A stretch of DNA of 64,000 nucleotides from an uncultured Pelagibacteraceae bacterium (GCA_902576375.1 CACGUZ010000001.1:434001-498000); one strand, 5' to 3'; positions 34,135 to 42,751 are shown, numbered from the stretch's first letter. The notes: generated by a model from the letters alone, not told the origin. Numbers and translations: made by a program.

Positions 34135-34344
34135 ATGAAAAATCTAACTAATTCACTAAAGAAAAAACTTGTATCAAAATATACCGTATCTGACTCTCCA
34201 AAATCTAATTCCAAATGCACAGATATTAATGTTCTTTTAAACAGAGTAAAAATAGATAGAAAACAAGAAATTAGAAAAAAGTTTTATTTTTCTGCAGCAG
34301 CTTCTACAGGTTTGATCTTATTTGGGCTTATAGTTTTTAGCTAA
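34135..34344 (+). CDS. Small membrane protein, paralogue B
   Basis: 69 aa. The C-terminal half matches the previous gene: DINVLLNRVKIDRKQEIRKK then one helix (FYFSAAASTGLILFGLIVFS), against DINVLKSKLEAEQGKELRKN plus TM in paralogue A. The N-terminal half is basic (NSLKKKLVSKYTVSDSPKSNSKC) and differs from A, so the pair arose by duplication followed by divergence of the first half. No family recognised. Predicted single-pass inner-membrane protein. Confidence 0.6.
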   Translation: MKNLTNSLKKKLVSKYTVSDSPKSNSKCTDINVLLNRVKIDRKQEIRKKFYFSAAASTGLILFGLIVFS

Positions 34345-34435
34345 ATTTAGATAATTTTCTAAAATTCACTTAAATTTAATGATTAATAATTATTGAATCA
34401 AATTTTATAAATATTATAAATCAACAATGTTAAAT

Positions 34436-34512
34436 GGCGGGGTAGCTCAGTTGGTTAGAGCGCGGGACTCATAAGCCCGAGGTCAGTGGTTCGATCCCAC
34501 TTCCCGCTACCA
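34436..34512 (+). tRNA. tRNA-Met (anticodon CAT), elongator-like
   Basis: 77-nt cloverleaf with encoded CCA. Acceptor arm pairs GGCGGGG with TCCCGCT (terminal G-U), D arm GCTC/GAGC, TpsiC arm AGTGG/CCACT with TTCGATC loop, and anticodon loop CTCATAA with CAT at 34470-34472. The anticodon stem ends in an A-G mismatch next to the loop (position 31-39). The D loop and G1 start exclude the initiator type (which has a C1-A72 mismatch). tRNA-Ile with a lysidine-modified CAT cannot be excluded. Immediately beside the rml genes. Confidence 0.9.
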
Positions 34513-34515
34513 CAA

Positions 34516-35220
34516 TTATTTAATAATTTTTTTCAATAAAGTGATATTCATTGTTTGATTAAGTGGAAGTTCAGAGGATTTTGTTGCTTTTATACCTTTG
34601 ACTGATGGGTTTGTCTTTTTTGCAAATTTATAAACTGATTGCATTTTACCACCAATATTAAGAATTCCTTTTTTTTTGATAACTTTGGGCAATATTTTTA
34701 CAAGATCCTCATGGAAAATAAAATTAGTTTTCAAATTAGTGTAAGCTCTATTATAAGCGAATGGCTTTTCGGTCATAGTAATTCGCAAAATAAGTGAATT
34801 AGGGTACATTTTTACTGCACACTCACCACCCAATTTTGACAATCCATAGTTATTAAATGGCTTTACTGGGTCAGACTCTTTATAGTTTCCTTTTTTTCCT
34901 TCATAAACATAACCAGTAGAAAAATAAATAAGTTTAATATTATTTTTTTTGCATGCTTTTACGATATTGCATGTTCCAATAATATTTAAATCAATACTTT
35001 TAGAAATATTACTATCATGAACATTCATCGGTCTAGATAGTCCAGCTGTATGAAGAATAATTTTTGGTTTTTCTTTTTTAATAGATCTATTTATTGAGTT
35101 TATATTTAAAATATCCAATTCTTTCTTCGTCTTATATACAAGATCTAATTTTCTATTTTTCTTTTTTAATATCTTTGCAAATCTACCTTCCCCTCCCGTA
35201 ACAAGAATTTTGAGTGTCAT
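34516..35220 (-). CDS. rmlD: dTDP-4-dehydrorhamnose reductase (short form)
   Basis: 234-aa SDR, about 50 residues shorter than usual RmlD. LKILVTGGEGRFAKILKKKN nucleotide loop, LHTAGLSRPM, FSTGYVYEG and the active site YGLSKLGGECAV (YxxxK) are present. The C-terminal substrate region is reduced. Last gene of rmlB-A-C-D, making dTDP-L-rhamnose for surface polysaccharide; each junction overlaps by 4 nt. A related sugar reductase is possible because of the shortened end. Confidence 0.75.
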   Translation of the reverse strand: MTLKILVTGGEGRFAKILKKKNRKLDLVYKTKKELDILNINSINRSIKKEKPKIILHTAGLSRPMNVHDSNISKSIDLNIIGTCNIVKACKKNNIKLIYFSTGYVYEGKKGNYKESDPVKPFNNYGLSKLGGECAVKMYPNSLILRITMTEKPFAYNRAYTNLKTNFIFHEDLVKILPKVIKKKGILNIGGKMQSVYKFAKKTNPSVKGIKATKSSELPLNQTMNITLLKKIIK

Positions 35221-35741
35221 TTAATTATTTCTTTAAATTCTTTAAAACTAAAATTATTTCTATCTTTATCTGAAATAATCGGATTTTTAATTGGCCAGTT
35301 GATTTTTAAATCTTTGTCATTGTATTTTATTCCTATTTCATATTTTTTTTCTCTATATTTTGTGCAACTGTAAACTATATAATTTTCTTTTGATAAAGTA
35401 CAAAATCCATGAGCGAATCCAGGTGGAATAAAAATAGATTTTGAATTATTTTCACTTAAAATTACTGACATACTTTTTCCAAAAGTTTTCGATTTTCTTC
35501 TTAAATCAATTGCAACATCAAATATTTTCCCTTTAATTACACTAACAAACTTACCTTGTGAATTTTTAGTTTGAAGATGAAGTCCTCTGATTACATTTTT
35601 TTTTGAAAAAGACATAACTAAAAAAGGAAATTTTTTTTTCAAATTTTTTTCTAAAAGTAATTCTTTAAAATAACCTCTACTATCTTTAAAAGATTTATTA
35701 TTTACTAAAATTAAATCTTTAAATTTTGTTTTTTTAATCAT
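35217..35741 (-). CDS. rmlC: dTDP-4-dehydrorhamnose 3,5-epimerase
   Basis: 174-aa cupin that epimerises C3 and C5 of dTDP-4-keto-6-deoxyglucose. DSRGYFKELL, VIRGLHLQTKNSQGKFVSVIKGKIFDVAIDLR with the His in LHLQ, and IPPGFAHGFCTLSKENYIVYSCTKYREKKYEIGIKYND as the C-terminal half. Third gene in rmlB-A-C-D with 4-nt overlaps to both neighbours. Normal length. Confidence 0.92.
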   Translation of the reverse strand: MIKKTKFKDLILVNNKSFKDSRGYFKELLLEKNLKKKFPFLVMSFSKKNVIRGLHLQTKNSQGKFVSVIKGKIFDVAIDLRRKSKTFGKSMSVILSENNSKSIFIPPGFAHGFCTLSKENYIVYSCTKYREKKYEIGIKYNDKDLKINWPIKNPIISDKDRNNFSFKEFKEIIK

Positions 35742-36610
35742 TGAATTAGCTTTTTTAAGTATGATGAGTATTCACAATTACCATAAAAACTAATTGCATC
35801 TTTAATATCTTTTTTATTTATCCACTTATTTAATAAAGCAATCTCTTCTAGACATGCTATCTTAAACCCTTGCCTGTTTTCTACTGCCTGAACAAATGCG
35901 GATGTTTTATAATAATCACTTATAGATCCCGTATCTAACCAAGCACCTCCACGTCCGATAAATTCTGCTGAAAGTTTTTTTGTTTTTTTGTACTGATTTA
36001 TTAAGTCTATTATTTCCAACTCACCTCTTTTTGATGGTTTTAGTTTTTTTGCATAATTTACGACTTTGTTATCAAAGAAATAAAGTCCAGTAATAGCGTA
36101 ATTTGAAATAAATTTTTTTGGTTTCTCAATTATTTTTAAAATATTTTTACTTTTATAATTAATCTTTGCAACACCAAATAAGTGGGGTTTTTTTACACTA
36201 TGAAGAACTATTTTAGCTCCGTGTTTTAATCTAGCACATTCTGTTAATAATTTTGATAAGTTTTGGCCATAAAAAAAATTATCTCCTAAAATCATTGCAA
36301 TATTTGAATTATTAATAAACTTTTCACCAAGTATAAATGCATCAGGCAAGCCTCTTGGTTTATCTTGTTCTTTAAATACAACATTAATTCCTAGATTTTT
36401 TCTCTCTGGAAATAGTTTCTTGTATTGATCTAGTTGACCTTTGTTTACAATGATTAAAATATCTCTTATTTTTGCTAACATTAAAATTGATAGAGGATAA
36501 TAAATTAGTGGTTTATCGTAAATAGGCAGCAATTGTTTATTTACAGCTTTGGTTAGTGGACTCATTCTAGTACCCATTCCACCTGCTAATATAATTCCTT
36601 TTTTTATCAT
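35738..36610 (-). CDS. rmlA: Glucose-1-phosphate thymidylyltransferase
   Basis: 290-aa nucleotidyltransferase that makes dTDP-glucose from glucose-1-phosphate and dTTP. Pyrophosphorylase loop GIILAGGMGTRMSPLTKAVNKQLLPIYDKPLIYYPLSILMLA; LGDNFFYG with metal-binding Asp; EKPKKFISNYAITGLYFFDN; and AWLDTGSISDYYKTSAFVQAVENRQGFKIACLEEIA close to the end. Second gene of the rml operon, 4-nt overlaps on both sides. Confidence 0.95.
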   Translation of the reverse strand: MIKKGIILAGGMGTRMSPLTKAVNKQLLPIYDKPLIYYPLSILMLAKIRDILIIVNKGQLDQYKKLFPERKNLGINVVFKEQDKPRGLPDAFILGEKFINNSNIAMILGDNFFYGQNLSKLLTECARLKHGAKIVLHSVKKPHLFGVAKINYKSKNILKIIEKPKKFISNYAITGLYFFDNKVVNYAKKLKPSKRGELEIIDLINQYKKTKKLSAEFIGRGGAWLDTGSISDYYKTSAFVQAVENRQGFKIACLEEIALLNKWINKKDIKDAISFYGNCEYSSYLKKLIQ

Positions 36611-37620
36611 TTTTTTCCTAATCTTTTTGTAATATCTTTTTTTGATAATGATTTATAGTAAAGTTGGTTATTTTTATACCATTCAAATGTATATTTAATT
36701 CCTTTTTTAAATGTTACTTTAGGTTTCCATTTTAATCTTTTCATAATTTTATTACTGTTAAGTGCATATCTAGTATCGTGACCAGGTCTATCTTTAACAA
36801 ATAAAATTTTCACTTTTTTATTTATTTTCTTTTCATTTTTTGCAAGATTTAATAAATACTTACACACATCAAGATTTGTTAAATTTTTATTAGAGCCAAT
36901 GTTGTAAAATTCACCAATTTTTCCTCTCATAAATACTTTAATTAATGCATCACAGTGATCTTTTACGTATATCCACTCTCTAGAATTACTCCCTTTGCCA
37001 TAAATTGGTAATGGTTTGTTGTGAGTAATATTGTAAATTAGCTTTGGGATTAATTTCTCTGGGTGCTGTTTTGGACCATAATTATTTGAGCAATTAGTTA
37101 CGATTGCAGGAAGTTTATAAGTTCTGATATATGAATTTACCAAATGATCAGAAGAAGCTTTGCTTGCAGCATAAGGAGAGCTTGGTCGATAAGGATAATT
37201 TTCACTTGTCCTTCCTTTCAAAACATCTCCATAAACCTCATCAGTAGAAATGTGAATTAATTTAGATTTATTTTTTTTAGTAAAATTTTTAAAACATTCC
37301 AGCAGGTTATATACCCCTACAATGTTGCTTTGAATGAAATTATCTGGATTATCTATAGATCTATCAACATGCGTTTCAGCAGCTAAGTTGAAAATACCAG
37401 AGGGTCTATATTTTGAAAAAATTTTACCAATTTTATGATTTCCGATATCAAGTTTTATGAATTTATATTTTTTTGATTTTTTAAATTCTTTAGTATTGTA
37501 AAAATTTGATGAATAAGTGATTTTATCTATGTTAATAACGTAAAAATTTTTTTTTAGTAATAATTCAACAAGATTACTCCCAATAAATCCTAGACCTCCT
37601 GTAACTATGATTTTTTTCAT
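36607..37620 (-). CDS. rmlB: dTDP-glucose 4,6-dehydratase
   Basis: 337-aa extended SDR converting dTDP-glucose to dTDP-4-keto-6-deoxyglucose. GGLGFIGSNLVELLLKKN nucleotide loop, LAAETHVDRSIDNP (family signature), STDEVYGD with the active-site Asp-Glu, YAASKASSDH for YxxxK, and NCSNNYGPKQHPEKLIPKLI. First gene of rmlB-A-C-D; its start is 4 nt from the divergent glycosyltransferase reading region, so both promoters must overlap coding sequence. Confidence 0.95.
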   Translation of the reverse strand: MKKIIVTGGLGFIGSNLVELLLKKNFYVINIDKITYSSNFYNTKEFKKSKKYKFIKLDIGNHKIGKIFSKYRPSGIFNLAAETHVDRSIDNPDNFIQSNIVGVYNLLECFKNFTKKNKSKLIHISTDEVYGDVLKGRTSENYPYRPSSPYAASKASSDHLVNSYIRTYKLPAIVTNCSNNYGPKQHPEKLIPKLIYNITHNKPLPIYGKGSNSREWIYVKDHCDALIKVFMRGKIGEFYNIGSNKNLTNLDVCKYLLNLAKNEKKINKKVKILFVKDRPGHDTRYALNSNKIMKRLKWKPKVTFKKGIKYTFEWYKNNQLYYKSLSKKDITKRLGKK

Positions 37621-37674
37621 TTTTTGATTTTTACATTAAAAATAAATTTTAGTATAGTTGAGTATATATATATT

Positions 37675-38547
37675 ATGTCAATAACTAGGCAAAATCTTTC
37701 AGCAATTATCGTAAGTTATAAGAGTGAGCATGTCATTGAAAATTGTATAAATTCTATTGATAAAGAAATAGAAATTATTGTAATTGATAATTCAAATGAT
37801 GATCTTTTGAAAAAAAAAATTGAATCAAAATATAAAAATGTAAAATATATTTTATCAAAAAAAAATTTAGGCATGGGTGCAGCAAATAATTTAGGTATCA
37901 AAAAAGTTAATAGAGATTTTGCATTAATTTTGAACCCAGATGTAACTTTGGAGAGTAATTCTATTAATGAGATATTTATTGCATCCAAAGAAATTGATAA
38001 TTTTGGGATTATTGCTCCTCTTTCAAATAAAGATCAGTATCCAAATTACATCTTAAAAAAGGGTCATAATTTTGATCCAATCAAACCTTTTAAAGTTAAA
38101 AGTGTCGATGGTTACGCAATGATATTGAATTTAAAAAAACTAAAAAAGTTTGATAATTTTGATTTTTTTGATGAAAATTTTTTTTTATACTTAGAAAATG
38201 AAGATTTGTGTAAGAGATTAATTGAAATAGATGAAGATATTTACGTAATTCCAAAATCAAAAATTGATCATCTAGGAGGAAAAGCTGTTGATCCAAAATA
38301 TAGAAATGAAATTGAATATCTTAGAAATTGGCATTGGATGTGGTCAAAATTTTATTTTAACAAAAAACATTATGGTTACGCGATAGCTGTATTAAGGATA
38401 TTTAAAAGTTTAATTTCTGCAAAAATTAAATTTTTTTATTACTTAATTACTTTAAATACTTTTAAAAGAAAAATCTATCAGATGAGATTGTTAGGATTAA
38501 TAAATTCTATGATAGGAAAAAATTCTTATTATAGGCCTAAAATTTAA
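37675..38547 (+). CDS. Glycosyltransferase family 2 (rhamnosyltransferase-like)
   Basis: 290 aa from the ATG at 37675 (the in-frame ATG at 37624 would add 17 residues and run into the divergent rmlB start). LSAIIVSYKSEHVIENCINSID opens the GT-A fold; ALILNPDVTLESNS carries the DxD-like site as NPDVT; and FFLYLENEDLCKRLIEID is the catalytic ED motif. The style fits WbbL-type rhamnosyl transferases, which suits the adjacent dTDP-rhamnose operon. Acceptor unknown. Confidence 0.82.
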   Translation: MSITRQNLSAIIVSYKSEHVIENCINSIDKEIEIIVIDNSNDDLLKKKIESKYKNVKYILSKKNLGMGAANNLGIKKVNRDFALILNPDVTLESNSINEIFIASKEIDNFGIIAPLSNKDQYPNYILKKGHNFDPIKPFKVKSVDGYAMILNLKKLKKFDNFDFFDENFFLYLENEDLCKRLIEIDEDIYVIPKSKIDHLGGKAVDPKYRNEIEYLRNWHWMWSKFYFNKKHYGYAIAVLRIFKSLISAKIKFFYYLITLNTFKRKIYQMRLLGLINSMIGKNSYYRPKI

Positions 38548-38550
38548 AAT

Positions 38551-39078
38551 TTAGTGACCAGGGAATTCAATTAAGTTTTCTACTTGGTATCCTTTTTCAA
38601 GCAGATCTTTTGAGCCATTTAAATCAAATAGATTTATTACAAATATAAATCCAGCAACTTTACCCCTGGAGATTTCCACAAGTTTTGCTGCAGCATCTGC
38701 TGTACCACCAGTAGCAATCAAATCATCAATAATCAAAATAGAGTCTCCTTCACTTATAGAGTCTTTATGAACTTCTATTGTAGCTTTTCCATACTCTAAT
38801 TCAAAATCTACAGAGTGTACATCAGCTGGTAATTTATCTTTTTTTCTTAACAATATGAATGGTTTTTTCAAGATATAGGAAACTGCTGACGCAAAAACAA
38901 ATCCTCTAGACTCAATCGCTGCTATTTTGTTAAATTTCATTTTTTTTGATCTTTCTGTGATTTGATCAATTGTATTTGAAAAAGCTTTCTCATTTTTAAT
39001 TAGCGTTGTGATATCTCTAAATAAAATACCTTTTTTTGGATAATCTGGGATAGATCTAATAAAGTCTTTTAAATTCAT
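38551..39078 (-). CDS. apt: Adenine phosphoribosyltransferase
   Basis: Type I PRTase (175 aa) that converts adenine and PRPP to AMP. DFIRSIPDYPKKGILFRDITTLIKN is the family N-terminus, AAIESRGFVFASAVSYILKKPFILLRKKDKLPADVHS the substrate loop, and ILIIDDLIATGGTADAA the PRPP motif. It lies head-to-head with mtaP (41 nt between starts), so adenine released from MTA by MtaP is salvaged by Apt (context inference). Confidence 0.95.
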   Translation of the reverse strand: MNLKDFIRSIPDYPKKGILFRDITTLIKNEKAFSNTIDQITERSKKMKFNKIAAIESRGFVFASAVSYILKKPFILLRKKDKLPADVHSVDFELEYGKATIEVHKDSISEGDSILIIDDLIATGGTADAAAKLVEISRGKVAGFIFVINLFDLNGSKDLLEKGYQVENLIEFPGH

Positions 39079-39119
39079 AAGAGTAAATTATAAAAGTATA
39101 ATTAAATTAATTTTATAAC

Positions 39120-39992
39120 ATGACAATAAATAAATTAGCAATTATTGGTGGAAGTGGTCTTTATGATGTTGAGGAGTTCAAAAATAGAGAATTATTAGAT
39201 TTAACCACTCCCTGGGGAAAACCTTCAGATCAGATTTTAAAAACTAACTATAATAATAAAGAAGTTTACTTCTTACCAAGACACGGAAGAGGTCATTTTA
39301 TTTCTCCTTCCAAAATAAATTTTAGAGCAAATATTGATGCGCTTAAACAATTGGGTGTAACGGACATTGTATCAGTATCAGCAGTTGGATCTTTAAAAGA
39401 AGATTTGCCTCCAGGAAAATTTGTTATTGTAGACCAATTCATTGATCGAACATTTGCAAGAGAGAAAACATTTTTTGATGATGAAATTGTTGCTCATGTC
39501 TCTATGGCCCATCCAACATCTGATGGTTTGATGAATGCATGTGAAGAGGCAATAAAAAAAGAAAAAATTGATTATCAAAAATATGGAACGTACGTTGTTA
39601 TGGAAGGGCCTCAATTTTCAACTCTAGCAGAGTCAAATTTATATAGATCTTGGAAAGCAGATGTAATTGGTATGACCAATATGCCAGAGGCAAAATTAGC
39701 AAGGGAAGCAGAGATAAGATATGCATCTGTATCAATGGTCACAGACTATGATTGTTGGCATCCTGATCATGAAAACGTTGATGTTCAACAAGTTGTAAAA
39801 GTTTTATTAGGTAATGCCGCTAAAGCTAAAAATATGATTAAAAATTTAATTGAAAATTTTGAAGATTACATTGATCCTGGTGATCCAACAAATAATTGTT
39901 TAGATGTTGCAATTATTACAGCACCTGAAAAAAGAACAAAAAAGACAATAGAAAAACTAAGCACTGTTGCTGGTAGAGTTTTAAATCAATGA
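39120..39992 (+). CDS. mtaP: 5'-Methylthioadenosine phosphorylase
   Basis: 290-aa purine nucleoside phosphorylase superfamily enzyme cleaving MTA and phosphate to adenine and methylthioribose-1-phosphate. KLAIIGGSGLYDVEEF, PRHGRGHFISPSKINFRANI (phosphate site), EGPQFSTLAES, and DVIGMTNMPEAKLAREAEI with the substrate Met and Asp. First of four tightly linked genes: mtaP-mtnA-aldolase-speDE, with 4-nt overlap into mtnA. Confidence 0.95.
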   Translation: MTINKLAIIGGSGLYDVEEFKNRELLDLTTPWGKPSDQILKTNYNNKEVYFLPRHGRGHFISPSKINFRANIDALKQLGVTDIVSVSAVGSLKEDLPPGKFVIVDQFIDRTFAREKTFFDDEIVAHVSMAHPTSDGLMNACEEAIKKEKIDYQKYGTYVVMEGPQFSTLAESNLYRSWKADVIGMTNMPEAKLAREAEIRYASVSMVTDYDCWHPDHENVDVQQVVKVLLGNAAKAKNMIKNLIENFEDYIDPGDPTNNCLDVAIITAPEKRTKKTIEKLSTVAGRVLNQ

Positions 39993-41059
39993 GAATAGAA
40001 GGAAAAGAATATCGCACTATTTGGTTTGAAAATAATGTTGTAAAAATTATTGATCAAACAAAACTTCCACACCAATTTATTATTAAAGATCTTAAAACAG
40101 TTAAGGACTCAATAAATGCTATTAAAGTAATGGAAGTTAGAGGCGCTCCTTTAATAGGAGCTACAGCAGCTTATGGAATGGTTTTAGCTATTATTGAAAA
40201 TAATGACCAATCATTTTTAAAGAAATCTGCAAAAGATTTAATTAGCTCAAGACCAACAGCGATAAATTTAAAGTGGGCTGTTGATAGAATGATAAATAGA
40301 TTATCAGGTGTTAATAGCGATAAAATCTTAGAAATAGCTTTGAATGAAGCAAAAGATATATGTGAAGAGGATGTGAAATTTTGTGAAAATATAGGATTAA
40401 ATGGACTAAAAATTATTAAAGAAATTTATGATAAAAAAAAAGATACAGTTAATATATTAACTCATTGTAATGCAGGTTGGCTAGCAACAATAAATTGGGG
40501 GACTGCAACTTCTCCAATTTATCATGCGCATAAAAAAGGAATTCCTGTTCATGTGTGGGCAGATGAAACTAGACCAAGAAATCAAGGGGCAAATCTAACT
40601 TCTTATGAATTAAATGAGGAAGGAATTAAGAATACAATCATTGCAGATAATACAGGTGGAATTTTGATGCAAAGAGGAGAGGTTGATATGTGTATTGTTG
40701 GAACAGATAGAACTCTAGCCAATGGAGATGTTTGTAATAAAGTTGGAACTTATCTAAAAGCGTTGGCCGCTTATGATAACAAGATTCCTTTTTATGTTGC
40801 ACTTCCAAGTTCAACAATAGATTGGAATATAAAAGATCATAAAGATATTCCAATAGAAGAGAGAAATTCAGATGAATTATCTCACGTTGAAGGTTTAGAT
40901 GAAAAAGGAGACATAAAGAAAATACAAATTTATCCAAAAAAAAGTAAAGCTATAAATTTAGCTTTTGATGTGACTCCAGCAAAATATGTTACGGGATTAA
41001 TTACCGAAAAAGGAGTATGTGAAGCATCAGAAAAAGGTCTTAAAAAATTATTTAAATGA
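39989..41059 (+). CDS. mtnA: 5-Methylthioribose-1-phosphate isomerase
   Basis: 356-aa isomerase of the MtnA/eIF2B fold that forms methylthioribulose-1-phosphate. MEVRGAPLIGATAAYGMVLA, ILTHCNAGWLATINWGTATSPIYHAHKKG with the catalytic Cys, DETRPRNQGANLTSYEL, and IVGTDRTLANGDVCNKVGTY with the Asp proton donor. Overlaps mtaP by 4 nt and the aldolase gene by 4 nt. Confidence 0.95.
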   Translation: MRIEGKEYRTIWFENNVVKIIDQTKLPHQFIIKDLKTVKDSINAIKVMEVRGAPLIGATAAYGMVLAIIENNDQSFLKKSAKDLISSRPTAINLKWAVDRMINRLSGVNSDKILEIALNEAKDICEEDVKFCENIGLNGLKIIKEIYDKKKDTVNILTHCNAGWLATINWGTATSPIYHAHKKGIPVHVWADETRPRNQGANLTSYELNEEGIKNTIIADNTGGILMQRGEVDMCIVGTDRTLANGDVCNKVGTYLKALAAYDNKIPFYVALPSSTIDWNIKDHKDIPIEERNSDELSHVEGLDEKGDIKKIQIYPKKSKAINLAFDVTPAKYVTGLITEKGVCEASEKGLKKLFK

Positions 41060-41709
41060 AGAATTTAGATCAAAGAAATCAGATTATTGAATATTCGTTA
41101 AAATTAAATTCCACTAATCTTTCACCTCTTAGGTCAGGCAATATATCATTAAGAGGGAGAGAAGATGACATAGAGGGATACTTAATTACTCCATCAGGTA
41201 AAAAATATGAAACACTAAAACCTAAGGATATTGTTTTTATGGGTTTAAATGAAGAAGAAAAAAACGACTCAACTTTCAAACCATCATCTGAATGGAGATT
41301 TCATCGAGATATTTATAAAAATAAAAAAGAGGCACATGCCATTGTTCATGCTCATTCTCCACACGCAACAGCTGTATCTTCACATGGAAAACCTATTCCA
41401 CCGTTTCATTATATGATCGCTCTTGCAGGAGGAAATGACATTAAATGTGCTGAATACGCAACTTTTGGAACAGAAGAATTATCCAAAAATGTTATTAAAG
41501 CTTTAGAAAGTAGATCTGCATGTCTAATGTCTAATCACGGTCAGGTTGCTTTTGGAAAAAATTTAGAGGATGCATTTGAGCTTGCACAAGAGATAGAAAA
41601 TATTTGTCATCAATACACTATTGCTTTAAAATTAGGCCAACCTAAGATACTTTCATTTGAAGAAATGAAAAAAGTTTTAGATAAGGCTAAAAACTATAAA
41701 AAAGGGTAA
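41056..41709 (+). CDS. Class II aldolase/MtnB-type zinc protein
   Basis: 217-aa class II aldolase/adducin fold. Zinc His residues are in HAIVHAHSPHATAVSSHG and SNHGQVAFGK. In this position after mtnA two roles are known: MtnB dehydration of methylthioribulose-1-phosphate toward methionine, or aldol cleavage to DHAP and methylthioacetaldehyde (the DHAP shunt). No mtnC/mtnD genes are present here, and the sequence does not separate the two. 4-nt overlap with mtnA and 1-nt gap to speDE. Confidence 0.85.
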   Translation: MKNLDQRNQIIEYSLKLNSTNLSPLRSGNISLRGREDDIEGYLITPSGKKYETLKPKDIVFMGLNEEEKNDSTFKPSSEWRFHRDIYKNKKEAHAIVHAHSPHATAVSSHGKPIPPFHYMIALAGGNDIKCAEYATFGTEELSKNVIKALESRSACLMSNHGQVAFGKNLEDAFELAQEIENICHQYTIALKLGQPKILSFEEMKKVLDKAKNYKKG

Positions 41710-41710
41710 A

Positions 41711-42751
41711 ATGATTAAAGTAGGGGAGCATATTACTTTAGATATTATAGGTACTACAAGAGAGTACGATCCTGCAGTTTATGAAAAGGTTATACATAAA
41801 ATAGCTAAGGCAGCTAATGTAACTATTTTAAATATTTCAAAATATAAATTTGAACCTCAGGGTTTTACTATTTTAGCTTTATTAGCTGAAAGTCATATCA
41901 GTTTTCATACATTTCCAGAAAAAGGAATAATTAGTTTTGATTTTTTTACCTGTGGAAAAATAAGTCCATCAGCGGCAATTGATATTGTTAAAAAAGAATT
42001 TGAACATAGGCGAATAGTTAAAAAAGAATTTAATAGAGATACTAGATCTCTTTACCACGATATCTATAGTTCACCGGGATTACAAAAATCTTATGTTGTA
42101 AATGAAGTTTTAGAAGACTTTAAATCAAAAGTTGGTCAACATATAGAAATTTTAGAATTAGAGCAGTTTGGAAAATCATTATTTATTGATGGCGAAATTC
42201 AAGTAGCTGCTTCAGATGAACATTTGTATAGCTCAACTTTTGTTGGTGCTGGTTTAAAATTAAACAAAAAAAATGAGAGAGCTGCAATAATTGGTGGTGG
42301 TGATGGTGGTGTTGCGAGAGAATGCATTTCAAAAAAGTTTAATTTTATTGATTGGTACGAATTAGATCCAGAAGTTGTTGAAGTTTGCAACAAACATCTT
42401 GGTGATATAGGAAAAAAAGCTACAGAAAAGAATTCTGTAAAATGTGTATGGGGTGATGCGTTCGAAAGTATAAAGACAGTCAACGAAGATACTTACGACC
42501 ATATTTTTGTTGATTTAAATGATGATCAGTTTTGTATAGATCTTGCTGCTAAAAATATGGACTCTTTAGTGAGAATACTTAAACCTAAAGGAGTTATTAC
42601 CGCTCAAGTTGGCAGCCAAGATAAAAAACCTCTTCAAGTTGAAAATTGGTTGAATGTATTTAATCATCATTTTGGAAACACTAATTTATCAAGAGTTTAC
42701 ATACCTAGTTTCGATTGTTCTTGGAATTTTTCCTCATCGATAAATCATTAA
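41711..42751 (+). CDS. Fused S-adenosylmethionine decarboxylase-spermidine synthase (SpeD-SpeE)
   Basis: 346 aa. Residues 1-~112 are a prokaryotic AdoMet decarboxylase: self-cleavage at Glu60-Ser61 (LLAESHISFHTFPE) gives the pyruvoyl group, with His66 and Cys81, the spacings of the Thermotoga-type enzyme. Residues ~115-346 are a spermidine-synthase fold: FIDGEIQVAASDEHLYS, IIGGGDGGVARECI for decarboxylated SAM and FVDLNDDQF for the catalytic Asp. Several usual SpeE positions differ (YHEM is YSST, DSTDP is DLNDD), so the amine acceptor might differ from putrescine. Fusion couples both steps. The C-terminal end of the mtaP-mtnA unit. Confidence 0.88.
   Translation: MIKVGEHITLDIIGTTREYDPAVYEKVIHKIAKAANVTILNISKYKFEPQGFTILALLAESHISFHTFPEKGIISFDFFTCGKISPSAAIDIVKKEFEHRRIVKKEFNRDTRSLYHDIYSSPGLQKSYVVNEVLEDFKSKVGQHIEILELEQFGKSLFIDGEIQVAASDEHLYSSTFVGAGLKLNKKNERAAIIGGGDGGVARECISKKFNFIDWYELDPEVVEVCNKHLGDIGKKATEKNSVKCVWGDAFESIKTVNEDTYDHIFVDLNDDQFCIDLAAKNMDSLVRILKPKGVITAQVGSQDKKPLQVENWLNVFNHHFGNTNLSRVYIPSFDCSWNFSSSINH

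Noticed and set aside
34436..34512. Initiator tRNA-fMet
   Set aside because: It starts with G and has a normal D-arm, not the C1-A72 mismatch of initiators.
40638..40937. Minus-strand 99-aa reading frame inside mtnA
   Set aside because: Shadow of the conserved mtnA frame with Leu/Tyr-rich nonsense translation.
42199..42483. Minus-strand 94-aa reading frame inside the SpeD-SpeE gene
   Set aside because: Lies opposite a conserved gene, low-complexity translation and no ribosome site; shadow frame.
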